Shown here in pieces: positions 40,699-49,093 of a stretch of DNA of 49,306 nt. The stretch lies in NCBI GenBank assembly GCA_902763365.1, contig CACWRT010000006.1, positions 1-49,306 on the forward strand, in the 5' to 3' direction. The translations under genes were made by a program, and so were the position numbers. The notes below the pieces were generated by a model that was not told the origin of the DNA, made no database searches, and saw only the letters and a list, made by a program, of their open reading frames with translations. Origin of the DNA: an uncultured Ruminococcus sp. (lineage in GTDB: Bacteria; Bacillota; Clostridia; Oscillospirales; Acutalibacteraceae). The number at the start of each line of letters is the position of its first letter. Position 1 is the stretch's first letter.

Positions 40699-42132
40699 AT
40701 GCTTGAAAGTGAGCTTGTGGCACTAATAAGAAACATACAATCCGTCAAGAGTGAAAGCAATAAAATAGAAGTTAAAGCTGCCGGCAAGGGCTGCCCGAAG
40801 GTGAGAGATACCCTTTCTTCATTCTCGAATCAATCCGGTGGAGGAGTAATAATCTTCGGCATAGACGAAAACGAAAGCTACAATGTATGCGGCGTTTATG
40901 ATGCAGCTGATCTTATGAAAAAGGTCGAGGCACAATGTCTTGAAATGACACCGGTGATAAGACCACTGTTCTCTGTTGCCGAGATTGATAATAAAACAGT
41001 GGTATCTGCGGAGATAAAAGAAATAGAGAACACAGAAAAGCCCTGTTTTTACAGCGGTGTCGGCCGTTTGAAAGGTTCTTATATACGCTGCGGAGACGCT
41101 GACAGGCTGATGACGGAATACGAGGTCTACAGCTTTGAAGCCTTCAAAAAAAAGATACAGGACGAGCTGCGCACTTCCGAAAGAGCCGTCATGAAGGATA
41201 TGCAGACAAATGCTTTTGAACTGTATATGAACCTGCTCAGAATTAAAAAGCCAAATCTTGCAGAACTGCCGACAGAAGATCTGTGTCGCTTGCAGAGCTT
41301 CACGAAAGACGGCAAACCTACACTTGCAGGGCTTATGCTGTTTTCTGTTTATCCGCAGGCATTCTTTCCTCAGCTTTGTATTACTGCGGTATCTGTTCCC
41401 GGGACGGAAATCAGCAGCACAGGTCCTGTCGGAGAAAGATTCATCGACAACAAAAGAATAGACGGCAATCTCGTTCAGATGCTGAACGATGCTATTCATT
41501 TTGTGCGGAATAATATGAAAACAGCCACTATCATTGACCCCGATACAGGCAAAAGAGCCGATAGGACTGATTACCCCGTAATTGCTATAAGAGAGCTTAT
41601 CCTGAACGCACTTATCCACAGGGATTACAGCATACACACCGATTCGGCGCCTATCACTATCAGGATGTTTACCGACCGCTTTGAAATAGAAAACCCCGGC
41701 GGTCTTTACGGAAGAATGACCATTGACAGACTTGGCAAGTTTGCCGCAGATACACGAAATCCTGCCATTGCAAACGCTATGGAAATACTCGGAGAAACCG
41801 AGAATCGTTACAGCGGTATTCCTACTATCATCAGTGCTATGGAGGAATACGGTCTGCCTGAGCCGGTATTTGAAAGCGACAGAGGTGTTTTTAAGGTAAC
41901 ACTTTATAGCCGCAGTTTCAGCAGTTCTGTATCAGACCCCGTTTCGGAAGAAATTCTCAGCTTTTGCCGCACTCCCAAAAGCCGCGCAGAATTAAAGGAG
42001 CTTTTCAAGGGCAGGCTGACCATTGCTTATGTCATGGAGAAATATGTCAAGCCGATGATCGAAAGCAAACAGCTTGCTTTGACTATTCCAAATAAACCGA
42101 AGAGCAAAAATCAGAGATATTATACTGTATAA
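40699..42132 (+). CDS. AlbA_2 (Schlafen-type) / HATPase_c_4 protein, paralogue 3
   Basis: 477 residues, the near twin of the 37067 protein (about 13 differences, most of them conservative: for example Asn to Ser in DENESY, Glu to Lys in SFTKDG, Asp to Asn in IPNKPK). All motifs of both domains are intact, so both copies look functional. ATG 40699 follows AGGAGG. It has its own copy of the operator/promoter (40602-40678) and of the terminator (42138-42169). Because both proteins and both operators are conserved, they probably cross-regulate. Direct repeats of this size allow recombinational loss of 38.5-40.6 kb. Confidence 0.85.
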   Translation: MLESELVALIRNIQSVKSESNKIEVKAAGKGCPKVRDTLSSFSNQSGGGVIIFGIDENESYNVCGVYDAADLMKKVEAQCLEMTPVIRPLFSVAEIDNKTVVSAEIKEIENTEKPCFYSGVGRLKGSYIRCGDADRLMTEYEVYSFEAFKKKIQDELRTSERAVMKDMQTNAFELYMNLLRIKKPNLAELPTEDLCRLQSFTKDGKPTLAGLMLFSVYPQAFFPQLCITAVSVPGTEISSTGPVGERFIDNKRIDGNLVQMLNDAIHFVRNNMKTATIIDPDTGKRADRTDYPVIAIRELILNALIHRDYSIHTDSAPITIRMFTDRFEIENPGGLYGRMTIDRLGKFAADTRNPAIANAMEILGETENRYSGIPTIISAMEEYGLPEPVFESDRGVFKVTLYSRSFSSSVSDPVSEEILSFCRTPKSRAELKELFKGRLTIAYVMEKYVKPMIESKQLALTIPNKPKSKNQRYYTV

Positions 42133-42137
42133 ACGCA

Positions 42138-42169
42138 ACAGCCGCCCGGATTTCCACCCGGGCGGCTGT
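42138..42169. terminator. Terminator hairpin, copy 3
   Basis: A perfect 12-bp GC-rich stem (42138-42149 with 42158-42169) and 8-base loop directly after the AlbA_2 gene; T-rich sequence (CTCTTTTCTGTTTTT) follows about 10 bases later. Confidence 0.7.
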
Positions 42170-42225
42170 TCTGATCTCTTTTCTGTTTTTGATTCACGGA
42201 ATAAATAATTTCCCGATCTGTTTCC

Positions 42226-42591
42226 TTATCTGAAAGCCCTTTGAAAAGCATGATAATTACCGCTGCCGTGCCGGGGAGGACAATACACTGCAAATTCTAT
42301 TGTTTTAAAATCATAAAGGTAATCCTGTATAATCTCACGATAAGCCGCCGCAACTACCTCAGCAGGATTTTTGAAAGCTCCGCATCCGAACGCTCCGAGT
42401 ATTATAACATCCTCACCTTATTCTTTGATATAGTTTGTAAGCATATCCCCGAACCGGAAGCCCGGTTCCGTGTCGATTGCTCTGTTGCCGCTGTTTTTCT
42501 CAAAAACATATAAATCAAGCATTTTTTTAGCTTCCTTGTATTCAAACGAGCAATAATAGCTCATATTATCACGTTCCGACTGTTTATAACA
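42226..42591 (-). pseudogene. Macro-domain (TIGR02452/PARG-like) pseudogene
   Basis: The minus strand encodes the C-terminal part of a microbial PARG-like macro-domain protein: FGDMLTNYIKE, then an in-frame TAA, then GEDVIILGAFGCGAFKNPAE and FKTIEFAVYCPPRHGSGNY. GAFGCGAFKNP is the ADP-ribose-binding signature of TIGR02452 proteins. The N-terminal half is missing (a stop precedes the frame near 42592), and the internal stop splits the rest, so it is inactive. Macro domains bind or cleave ADP-ribose products, the currency of NAD-consuming defence such as TIR proteins. The stretch 42592-42735 holds no gene I can recognise. Confidence 0.7.
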
Positions 42592-42735
42592 TTATTTATA
42601 AATATTTTGTTGTTTCGCTCCAGCTCTTCAAGCGTACACGGCATATAGTTGTTTATCATATCATTATGTGTAAGCCTTCCTCAATGCTGATGACAGAGAG
42701 CGTAGGAAATTTATGATTTTATATTAAATGATGAG

Positions 42736-42764
42736 TTGATAAATGTATTCGGGTGTGGTATGAT
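42736..42764 (+). promoter_or_regulatory. Promoter for the cyclophilin gene
   Basis: TTGATA (42736-42741), 17-base spacer, TATGAT (42759-42764). Two TATGATAAAA repeats overlap and follow the -10 box, resembling the half sites upstream of the lipoprotein gene. Confidence 0.65.
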
Positions 42765-42831
42765 AAAAAGGTATGATAAAACAGCTTATAGCTAAAGGTT
42801 CAAAGTATAAAAATGAAAAGGAGATTTAATG

Positions 42832-43626
42832 ATGGCGCAAAAAAAGAAAAAGGGCAGCAAGCCGGTAAAAAAAGACCCGGATAAGCTTCTTGAACAGCAA
42901 AAACACGAAAAAGTAGTATCAATTGTAATGATATCTGTGTTTGTTGCAATTATTGTTGCGGCGATGGTGCTGATATTTGTCTTGGGAGTTCCCGGTAACG
43001 GCAGCAGCAGTTCAGGCAGTTACGAACCGGAAAATCAGACGGTTTCTGCTGTATCATATCAGGAGTCGGCCGAGCCTTCGCAGGTGTCGGATTTTTCTCT
43101 TGTGGATCTCGAAAGTGATAAAACCTATATAGCTGATATAACAGTAAAAGACTACGGAAAAATAACAGTGGAGCTTGATCAGAAATCAGCGCCGCTGACG
43201 GTGCAGAATTTTGTAACTCTTGCGCAGTCGGGATTCTATGACGGTCTTACTTTCCACAGAATAATGGAAGGCTTTATGATACAGGGCGGCGATCCAAAAG
43301 GTGACGGCACAGGCGGCGCAGAACATACAATCAAGGGCGAATTTGCTCAGAACGGTGTGAATAACCCGATATCTCATAAAAGAGGCGTTATATCTATGGC
43401 AAGAAACAGTATGTCAATGGACAGCGCAAGCTCACAGTTCTTTATTGTACAGACAGATGATCATGCAGCGACTCTTGATGAAAATTATGCTGCATTCGGT
43501 CATGTGACTTCCGGAATGGAATTTGTTGATAAGATCGCAGCCGATGCACAGCCGATAGATGATAACGGTACTATCGAGAAAGAAAAACAGCCTGTTATCG
43601 AATCCATAAAGATAACTGTCAAATAA
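42832..43626 (+). CDS. Membrane-anchored cyclophilin-type peptidyl-prolyl isomerase
   Basis: 264 residues. A Lys-rich cytosolic N-terminus, one membrane helix (about 28-52), a Ser/Gly/Pro-rich linker, then a cyclophilin domain (about 100-264) with FHRIMEGFMIQGGDPKGDG, SMARNSMSMDSASSQFFI and AAFGHVTSGME. The catalytic Arg of FHR and the QGGD/SSQFFI motifs are present. The domain lies outside the membrane and would assist folding of exported proteins. Two adjacent ATGs (42829 and 42832) follow AGGAG; the second has the more usual 8-base spacing. It is the first clearly core gene to the right of the island and precedes ilvB by 46 bases. Confidence 0.9.
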   Translation: MAQKKKKGSKPVKKDPDKLLEQQKHEKVVSIVMISVFVAIIVAAMVLIFVLGVPGNGSSSSGSYEPENQTVSAVSYQESAEPSQVSDFSLVDLESDKTYIADITVKDYGKITVELDQKSAPLTVQNFVTLAQSGFYDGLTFHRIMEGFMIQGGDPKGDGTGGAEHTIKGEFAQNGVNNPISHKRGVISMARNSMSMDSASSQFFIVQTDDHAATLDENYAAFGHVTSGMEFVDKIAADAQPIDDNGTIEKEKQPVIESIKITVK

Positions 43627-43672
43627 TATCATAAGATACTTTTAGTAATAAACAAAACAGGAGGAATAAAAA

Positions 43673-45346
43673 ATGAAACTAAACGGTTCAGAGATCATTG
43701 CAGAGTGCCTTCTTGAACAGGGTGTGGATACCGTATTCGGCTATCCCGGCGGAGCTGTTCTGAATATTTATGATGCACTTTATAAGTACAGCGACAGGAT
43801 AACCCATATTCTGTCATCACATGAGCAGGGGGCTGCCCATGCAGCAGACGGCTATGCAAGAACAACAGGTAAGTGCGGTGTTGTTATCGCAACTTCAGGT
43901 CCCGGCGCTACTAACCTTGTTACAGGTATCGCTACAGCTTATATGGATTCGATACCAATGGTGGCTATCACAGGTAATGTAACAAACGACCTTCTTGCCC
44001 GTGACAGCTTTCAGGAAGTGGATATCTGCGGTATCTCAATGCCTATTACAAAACATAACTTCATTGTAAAGGATGTAAAAGACCTTGCAAATGTTATAAG
44101 AAAGGCTTTTAAGATCGCTATGAGCGGAAGAAAGGGTCCCGTACTTATAGATATTCCCAAGGACGTTACAGGCGCAGTATGCGAATATGAAAAGACAGTT
44201 CCGGCTGTAATCGAAAATCCCCTCATGTCCGACAAAAATGATTTTCTCTATGCCTGTGAGCTTATCAGCACTGCTAAATGTCCCATGATATATATGGGCG
44301 GCGGCGTTGTAAGCGCCGACGCTTCAAAGGAGCTTATAGCTCTTGCCGAGAAGCTTGACTGCCCTGTTGCAAGCTCCGTAATGGGTCTTGGCGGGTTCCC
44401 CCAGTCACACAGACTCTATATGGGTACTATAGGTATGCACGGCGGATATGAAACAGGCAAGGCTACCGATAACTGCGACCTGATACTTACGGTAGGCGCA
44501 AGATTCTCCGACCGTGTTGCGGGTGACAGAGAAAAATTCGGCAAGGATGCAAGAATAATACAGCTCGATATTGATAAGGCAGAAATAAACAAGAATGTCA
44601 AGATAGACTGCTGTTTACTTGGAGATCTCAAGGATACTTTGAGAGAGCTTACAAATACTGTTGAAAAAACAGAGCGTCCTCAGTGGATAGCTCAGCTTAG
44701 TGAGTGGGGAAAGCAGGGTAAGGTAACAGAAACTCCGAAATCAGATGATTATGCTCATCCCTATCATGTTATAGAAGCAGTAAGGGCTTTGACTAAGGAC
44801 AGCGATATCATAGTTACAGATGTAGGTCAGCATCAGATGTGGGTGTCACAGAGGTATCGCTTTGAAGAGCCGCGAACCTGGTGTACTTCCGGGGGACTGG
44901 GCACAATGGGTTACGGTATGGGCGCAGCAATAGGCTCGGCAGTTGCACATCCCGAAAAAAGAGTGGTTCTTTTTACAGGTGACGGAAGCTTCCATATGAA
45001 TCTTAACGAGCTTGCAACAGTATGCTCATATGACCTTAATGTAAAGATAATTGTTCTTAACAATACTGTTCTGGGAATGGTAAGACAGTGGCAGAAGCTT
45101 TTCTACGGCAGACGCTTCTCTCAGACAGATCCTCACAGAAAAACAGATTTTGTAAAGGTCGCTCAGGCGTTCGGTATAAAGGGTCTGAGAATACATAATG
45201 ATGATGATGCAGAAAGTGTTCTTGCACAGGCATTCGGGGACGATAAGCCCGTTCTTATAGACTGCCGTATATCTCCCGATGAAAACGTACTGCCGATGAT
45301 ACCTCCCGGAAAAACCGTGGATGACCTTATAACGGAAATGGAGTGA
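43673..45346 (+). CDS. ilvB: Acetolactate synthase large (catalytic) subunit
   Basis: 557 residues, full length for the family. It condenses two pyruvates to acetolactate, or pyruvate with 2-oxobutyrate, as the first common step of branched-chain amino-acid synthesis; it needs thiamine diphosphate, Mg2+ and FAD. Seen: GYPGGAVLNIYDAL with the catalytic Glu in SSHEQGAAHAADGYAR (about residue 48), DSFQEVDI, RKGPVLIDIPKDV, and the ThDP motif GDGSFHMNLNELATV ending near LNNTVLGMVRQWQ. AGGAGG precedes ATG 43673. It overlaps or abuts ilvN, its regulatory subunit. I see no T-box or attenuator in the 46-base gap upstream. Confidence 0.95.
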   Translation: MKLNGSEIIAECLLEQGVDTVFGYPGGAVLNIYDALYKYSDRITHILSSHEQGAAHAADGYARTTGKCGVVIATSGPGATNLVTGIATAYMDSIPMVAITGNVTNDLLARDSFQEVDICGISMPITKHNFIVKDVKDLANVIRKAFKIAMSGRKGPVLIDIPKDVTGAVCEYEKTVPAVIENPLMSDKNDFLYACELISTAKCPMIYMGGGVVSADASKELIALAEKLDCPVASSVMGLGGFPQSHRLYMGTIGMHGGYETGKATDNCDLILTVGARFSDRVAGDREKFGKDARIIQLDIDKAEINKNVKIDCCLLGDLKDTLRELTNTVEKTERPQWIAQLSEWGKQGKVTETPKSDDYAHPYHVIEAVRALTKDSDIIVTDVGQHQMWVSQRYRFEEPRTWCTSGGLGTMGYGMGAAIGSAVAHPEKRVVLFTGDGSFHMNLNELATVCSYDLNVKIIVLNNTVLGMVRQWQKLFYGRRFSQTDPHRKTDFVKVAQAFGIKGLRIHNDDDAESVLAQAFGDDKPVLIDCRISPDENVLPMIPPGKTVDDLITEME

Positions 45347-45351
45347 TAAAA

Positions 45352-45855
45352 GTGGAAAATAAACAGATCATAGGATTATTTGTGCATAACCATCCCGGCG
45401 TACTCCTCAGAGTAACAAGCCTTATCTCAAGAAGAGGATTTAATATAGACAGCCTGACGGTATCTCCCGCAGCAGTGGACGGATACTCAAGAATGACCAT
45501 CCGTCTCAGCGGTGACGATGATCAGGTAGAGCAGTTTATAAACCAGATGATGAAGATAGTTGACGTAAAGAATGTTGAAGCTTTGCCCGATGACGGTTCT
45601 GTGGCAAGCGAGCTTATACTTGTCAAGGTACTGGCGGACGGAAAAAATAATAACGATATACTTGCGGTAACTTCAAAGTATCATGCATCTCTCGTAAACT
45701 TAGGAGAACATTCCATGACATTCCGCGCAAGCGGAGCGCCCTTTGAGATAGATACTCTTGTGGAAGAACTCAGAGCATTCGGTATAATGGAAATGGCAAG
45801 AACAGGTATAGCTGCTCTTGAAAACGGTGACAGATGTCTTAATAATGTAGAATAA
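45352..45855 (+). CDS. ilvN: Acetolactate synthase small (regulatory) subunit
   Basis: 167 residues. An ACT domain at the N-terminus (IIGLFVHNHPGVLLRVTSLI, SRRGFNIDSLTVSPA) binds the feedback inhibitor valine, and a C-terminal IlvN domain (ELILVKVLADGKNN) contacts IlvB. I choose GTG 45352, with GGAG 8 bases upstream; GTG 45343, which overlaps the ilvB stop, is an alternative adding three residues. Either way it is translationally coupled to ilvB. Confidence 0.93.
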   Translation: MENKQIIGLFVHNHPGVLLRVTSLISRRGFNIDSLTVSPAAVDGYSRMTIRLSGDDDQVEQFINQMMKIVDVKNVEALPDDGSVASELILVKVLADGKNNNDILAVTSKYHASLVNLGEHSMTFRASGAPFEIDTLVEELRAFGIMEMARTGIAALENGDRCLNNVE

Positions 45856-45898
45856 TTATCGGACTGTCATAGTGATACAGAATATAAATCAGAATTTT

Positions 45899-45948
45899 GC
45901 CCGCCTTTTGTGAGTCAGCCGCTAAAGACTGAGTACAAAAAGGCGGGC
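45899..45948. other. Long GC-rich hairpin after ilvN
   Basis: GCCCGCC (45899-45905) plus TTTTG pairs with CAAAAA plus GGCGGGC (45942-45948), and the interior AGTC/GACT can extend it. There is no T-run on the plus strand. It precedes the clear terminator at 45970 and may be a minus-strand or auxiliary terminator. Confidence 0.55.
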
Positions 45949-45969
45949 GTATATGAAACAAAACGAAAA

Positions 45970-46012
45970 TTCCCCGACCATTTCCGTGTGGTCGGGGAAC
46001 TTCCGCTTTTTT
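45970..46012 (+). terminator. Intrinsic terminator after ilvBN
   Basis: An 11-bp stem (45970-45980 with 45989-45999) with an 8-base loop, followed by TTTTTT at 46007-46012. Confidence 0.75.
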
Positions 46013-46065
46013 AGGAGGAATGTATATGAAGATAAAAAACTTATAAACTGTTTAAGGGAAGAAGC

Positions 46066-46272
46066 TTATTCAAAAAAGAACAGTTCTTCAAATTTCTTGT
46101 CCAATGCTATACAAAGCAACAGCGCAAGCTTGGCGCTCGGACAAAACTGATTATTTTCTATTGAGCTTATTGTCTGACGGGATACTCCTACCAGTTCTGC
46201 AAGATCACCCTGTGAAATTCTTTTTTCGGCTCTGGCTACTCTGAGCTTGTTGTTAAAAGTTATCTCGTTCAT
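46066..46272 (-). CDS. XRE-family HTH regulator
   Basis: 68 residues, a minimal Cro/CI-type helix-turn-helix: KLRVARAEKRISQGDLAELV and SRQTISSIENNQFCPSAKLA, which is the YozG/YgzD-like small XRE type. ATG 46272 lies three bases after the stop of the DUF6442 gene, so the two form an operon. The promoter upstream of that pair (46630-46658) overlaps a CTTGACA/TGTCAAG palindrome that this protein probably binds; autoregulation is inferred. Confidence 0.88.
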   Translation of the reverse strand: MNEITFNNKLRVARAEKRISQGDLAELVGVSRQTISSIENNQFCPSAKLALLLCIALDKKFEELFFFE

Positions 46273-46275
46273 CGT

Positions 46276-46587
46276 TCACACCATAAAGAACAGGATAAGA
46301 CAGCCGAATGCAGCCGTACCTGTTACTATTCCTGCAATAAGATAGGGGATGCTTTTCAGATTTTTGAACTGATACATAAATGTAGTGCAAAGATAACCTG
46401 TTATTATTGAAACAAACTCATAAAACGCCTGATAATTGATAGCACGATATATACTGAATACCAGACACAGAACTCCGACAACCACAGCGCCAAGACCAAA
46501 GGAAACATTATAGATCTTTTGTTCTCTCTCATCAAGTTCGCTGCGACGCTTTTTCTTATTTTGTTCAAGAATCTCCTTTTTATCCAT
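46276..46587 (-). CDS. DUF6442-type membrane protein
   Basis: 103 residues from ATG 46587 (AAGAGG upstream). The N-terminus is charged (MDKKEILEQNKKKRRSELDE), followed by three hydrophobic helices (about 29-47, 53-70 and 80-100). This is the common clostridial pair of a small membrane protein (DUF6442) and an XRE regulator; the function is unknown. The upstream extension to 46692 runs across the promoter and is not coding. Confidence 0.8.
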   Translation of the reverse strand: MDKKEILEQNKKKRRSELDEREQKIYNVSFGLGAVVVGVLCLVFSIYRAINYQAFYEFVSIITGYLCTTFMYQFKNLKSIPYLIAGIVTGTAAFGCLILFFMV

Positions 46588-46629
46588 TTCAAAAACCTCT
46601 TGAATCAAGTTATCTGTTCTGTGATTATT

Positions 46630-46691
46630 ATAATAACACATACTTTTCAAAATGTCAAGTATTCTTGACAAATTTTCTTTTAAACTTGTCA
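46630..46691 (-). promoter_or_regulatory. Promoter and palindromic operator of the DUF6442-XRE operon
   Basis: On the minus strand TTGACA (46658-46653), 17-base spacer, TATTAT (46635-46630). TGTCAAG (46653-46659) and CTTGACA (46664-46670) form a perfect 7-bp palindrome with a 4-base gap over the -35 box; a third half site (CTTGTCAA) lies at 46685-46692. Confidence 0.7.
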
Positions 46692-46775
46692 AAATATCAT
46701 TTTAATATAAATATGGCTTATAGTGCGGGTTTTGCACGGTAAATCATAAAAAATTAAAATATTTTAAAATAGTGC

Positions 46776-46859
46776 TTTATAAAAATTTATAAGTGTGATA
46801 TGATATTTATGTATCTGTATCGCAGAGTATATATTTTTATTTTAGTTTCACGGTGCGAT
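46776..46859 (+). promoter_or_regulatory. Weak promoter and leader of the secreted protein gene
   Basis: TTTATA (46776-46781), 17-base spacer, TATGAT (46799-46804). The leader contains ATCGCA (46819-46824) and TGCGAT (46854-46859), a possible long-loop hairpin. No known riboswitch is recognised. Confidence 0.4.
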
Positions 46860-46888
46860 CATTAATTTAAATTATTCAGGAGGTTATT

Positions 46889-49051
46889 ATGAGGTCAAAA
46901 GCTTACAGGATCATTGGTGCAGCTGCGGCGTCTGTTGTTATGGCGTTTTCAGCGGCTGTATGCGCAAACGCAGCCGAAGTATCGGATCAGCCGCAGGAGG
47001 AAAGTTCGGAAATATATTCACTTCAGCCTGTGTCATCGCTGACAGTATCAGCTGCCGAAATATTTGAGGGCGAATCTGTTGCCGCGGAAATAACAACAGA
47101 AAACGGGGGCGGAGAATATACATACACCTATCAGGTCACCAACAGGAGAAACAAGGAAGTTATCTCGTCCGATACATCTTCCTTACCGGCGGCTGATATA
47201 GTATTTGATAAGCCGGGATATTATTCAATAAAAGTAACTGTTTCGGATGACAGCGGATATGAAGAAACTCTGAGCAAAAACATAATGGTAAAAGAAGCTC
47301 TTCCGCTGCAGGATAACGGTTCTGCTCTCAGTAAAACGAGAGTTACTCCCGGTACGACGGTCACAGCCACAGCAGATTTTACCGGCGGTGTAAAGCCTTA
47401 TAAGTATCGCTTTATTATGTCAGACCTTACGGCAAAGACCGTTGTTGAAAAAACCGCATTATCTGATTCACCGACAGCGGATTTTAAAGTACCGGAAAAC
47501 GGCGCTGCATTTTACCATATAAATGCCATAGTGACCGATGCAAGAGGCAATACCCAGTCAGCGATTATGGATCTGTTGTCTTATCAAAAGAATCCGGCCT
47601 CTGTTTCACTCGAGGGGAGTACTGCAAGCGCTAAGGAAATCGGTATTAACGGAACTGTACAGCTTACTGCAAAAGCATCCGGAGGAACTGCGCCGTACAA
47701 ATATCTTTATTCATATAAGGGTGAAACAGGCAGCTGGAAATTTCCTGATACAACATATGTCTATAATTCTCAGACTTCCATAAAGCTTCCTTCAAAAGTG
47801 GGTAAGTATACTCTCAGAATAGGCATAAAGGATATGGACGGCAAATATACGGAAAAAACTTTTCCTGTTGAGGTAAAGAATTTCAGTATTGATAAATCTT
47901 TCATAAGCTCTTCGACAAGCTATGTAGGCTCTGAGGTAACTCTGAGAGCAGTGGCATCCTGCCCCAATGGTGCTGTAAGATATCACTATTCTATACATGA
48001 ACCGGGCAAGGACTGGGAATATCACGGCGGATATACATATAACAATGTTCATACATTCAAGTTTGACAAGGTAGGAACATATTATCTCCGTGTAGGCGCA
48101 AAGGATAAAACAGGAAACGGTACTTATAAGGAAAAGCAGTTTACTGTCAATGTCGTTGAATTGAACGTATCTGCTTCCGTAGATAAAACTATAGCAAAAA
48201 CAGGAGAAAAAATAACTCTTATTTCAAAGGTAACCAATAATAACGGTATTGTAAAGTACCACTATTCCTATCATGCCGACGGTAAGGACTGGACGTATAT
48301 GGGGGATTATAAGAAATCCACTTCACAGCAGTTCAGTTTTTCCGAAGCAGGAAGGTATTTCCTTCGTGTAGGTGTAAAGGATAAAAACGGCTCCGGTATG
48401 TACAAGGAAAAGCAGCTCAGAGTTGACGTTTATGATCCGAATGCAAAGGCAACCACTGTTTCAAGCGTATTGCAGAAGGATTCAAACTGGAAAAGCAATA
48501 CCATATGTACCGTTCCTTCGGGAAGTAAGGTTACTGTAATAAAGAGTGAGGGCAGATGGTACTACGTAAACTACGGCGGAAAGCTCGGATATCTTTATAA
48601 TATGGCTTTCGGTACTGCCAAAAATTATTCTACCATAGACACCTCAAGCCTTCCCGCTATTGCAGATGATATAATTTTCAGTAAGGGAAAGAATGTAAAG
48701 AACCTGTTTAACTATGTAAATGGTATGGGATATGTTGCAGTAAGGACTGATACTCTTGAGAATCTTTGTGTATACATTCTCAAATACCGCAGAGGCGCTT
48801 GTTTCCACCGCGCTGCGCTGCTTTATTATCTCCTTGACAGATCCGGATATGAAGTAATAAGGGTAGATGACGCGGTAGATATGTACACCGGCGGAGGTCC
48901 TCACAACTGGTGTATAATGAAGACCGAACAGGGCTGGAGACATATTGACCCGACCCCTGTAACGGGACTTCGTGTAATGTATCTTGTAACGGACAGCGCA
49001 ATTGCTCCCTATTTCAGATGGAACAGACAGAAATATCCCGTATGTAACTGA
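46889..49051 (+). CDS. Secreted Ig-like/SH3/transglutaminase-like protein
   Basis: 720 residues, ATG 46889 after AGGAGG. A signal peptide ends at ANAAE (about residue 29). About five Ig-like or triple-Tyr (Y_Y_Y-type) repeats follow (about 45-520), the last ones with YHYSYHADGKDWTYMGDYKK and FLRVGVKDKNGSGMYKEKQ. An SH3b domain is at about 525-575 (VPSGSKVTVIKSEGRWYYVN) and a transglutaminase-like domain at about 590-715, with the Cys-His-Asp triad readable as RGACFHRAALL, GPHNWC and HIDPTP. It is exported and probably acts on or binds cell-surface or peptidoglycan-linked proteins. This layout is common in gut Ruminococcus. No sortase or cell-wall anchor is seen. Confidence 0.85.
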   Translation: MRSKAYRIIGAAAASVVMAFSAAVCANAAEVSDQPQEESSEIYSLQPVSSLTVSAAEIFEGESVAAEITTENGGGEYTYTYQVTNRRNKEVISSDTSSLPAADIVFDKPGYYSIKVTVSDDSGYEETLSKNIMVKEALPLQDNGSALSKTRVTPGTTVTATADFTGGVKPYKYRFIMSDLTAKTVVEKTALSDSPTADFKVPENGAAFYHINAIVTDARGNTQSAIMDLLSYQKNPASVSLEGSTASAKEIGINGTVQLTAKASGGTAPYKYLYSYKGETGSWKFPDTTYVYNSQTSIKLPSKVGKYTLRIGIKDMDGKYTEKTFPVEVKNFSIDKSFISSSTSYVGSEVTLRAVASCPNGAVRYHYSIHEPGKDWEYHGGYTYNNVHTFKFDKVGTYYLRVGAKDKTGNGTYKEKQFTVNVVELNVSASVDKTIAKTGEKITLISKVTNNNGIVKYHYSYHADGKDWTYMGDYKKSTSQQFSFSEAGRYFLRVGVKDKNGSGMYKEKQLRVDVYDPNAKATTVSSVLQKDSNWKSNTICTVPSGSKVTVIKSEGRWYYVNYGGKLGYLYNMAFGTAKNYSTIDTSSLPAIADDIIFSKGKNVKNLFNYVNGMGYVAVRTDTLENLCVYILKYRRGACFHRAALLYYLLDRSGYEVIRVDDAVDMYTGGGPHNWCIMKTEQGWRHIDPTPVTGLRVMYLVTDSAIAPYFRWNRQKYPVCN

Positions 49052-49093
49052 TAGTGTGAAGTATCGGCAAAAATATTTGTCGTTTACTATAAT

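Noticed and set aside
42241-42513. Plus-strand frame of 90 codons
   Set aside because: The opposite strand encodes a recognisable macro domain with an internal stop; the plus reading has no family likeness or ribosome site.
43627-43672. Possible T-box or attenuator before ilvB
   Set aside because: The 46-base gap is too short for a T-box, and no specifier or terminator/antiterminator pair is seen.
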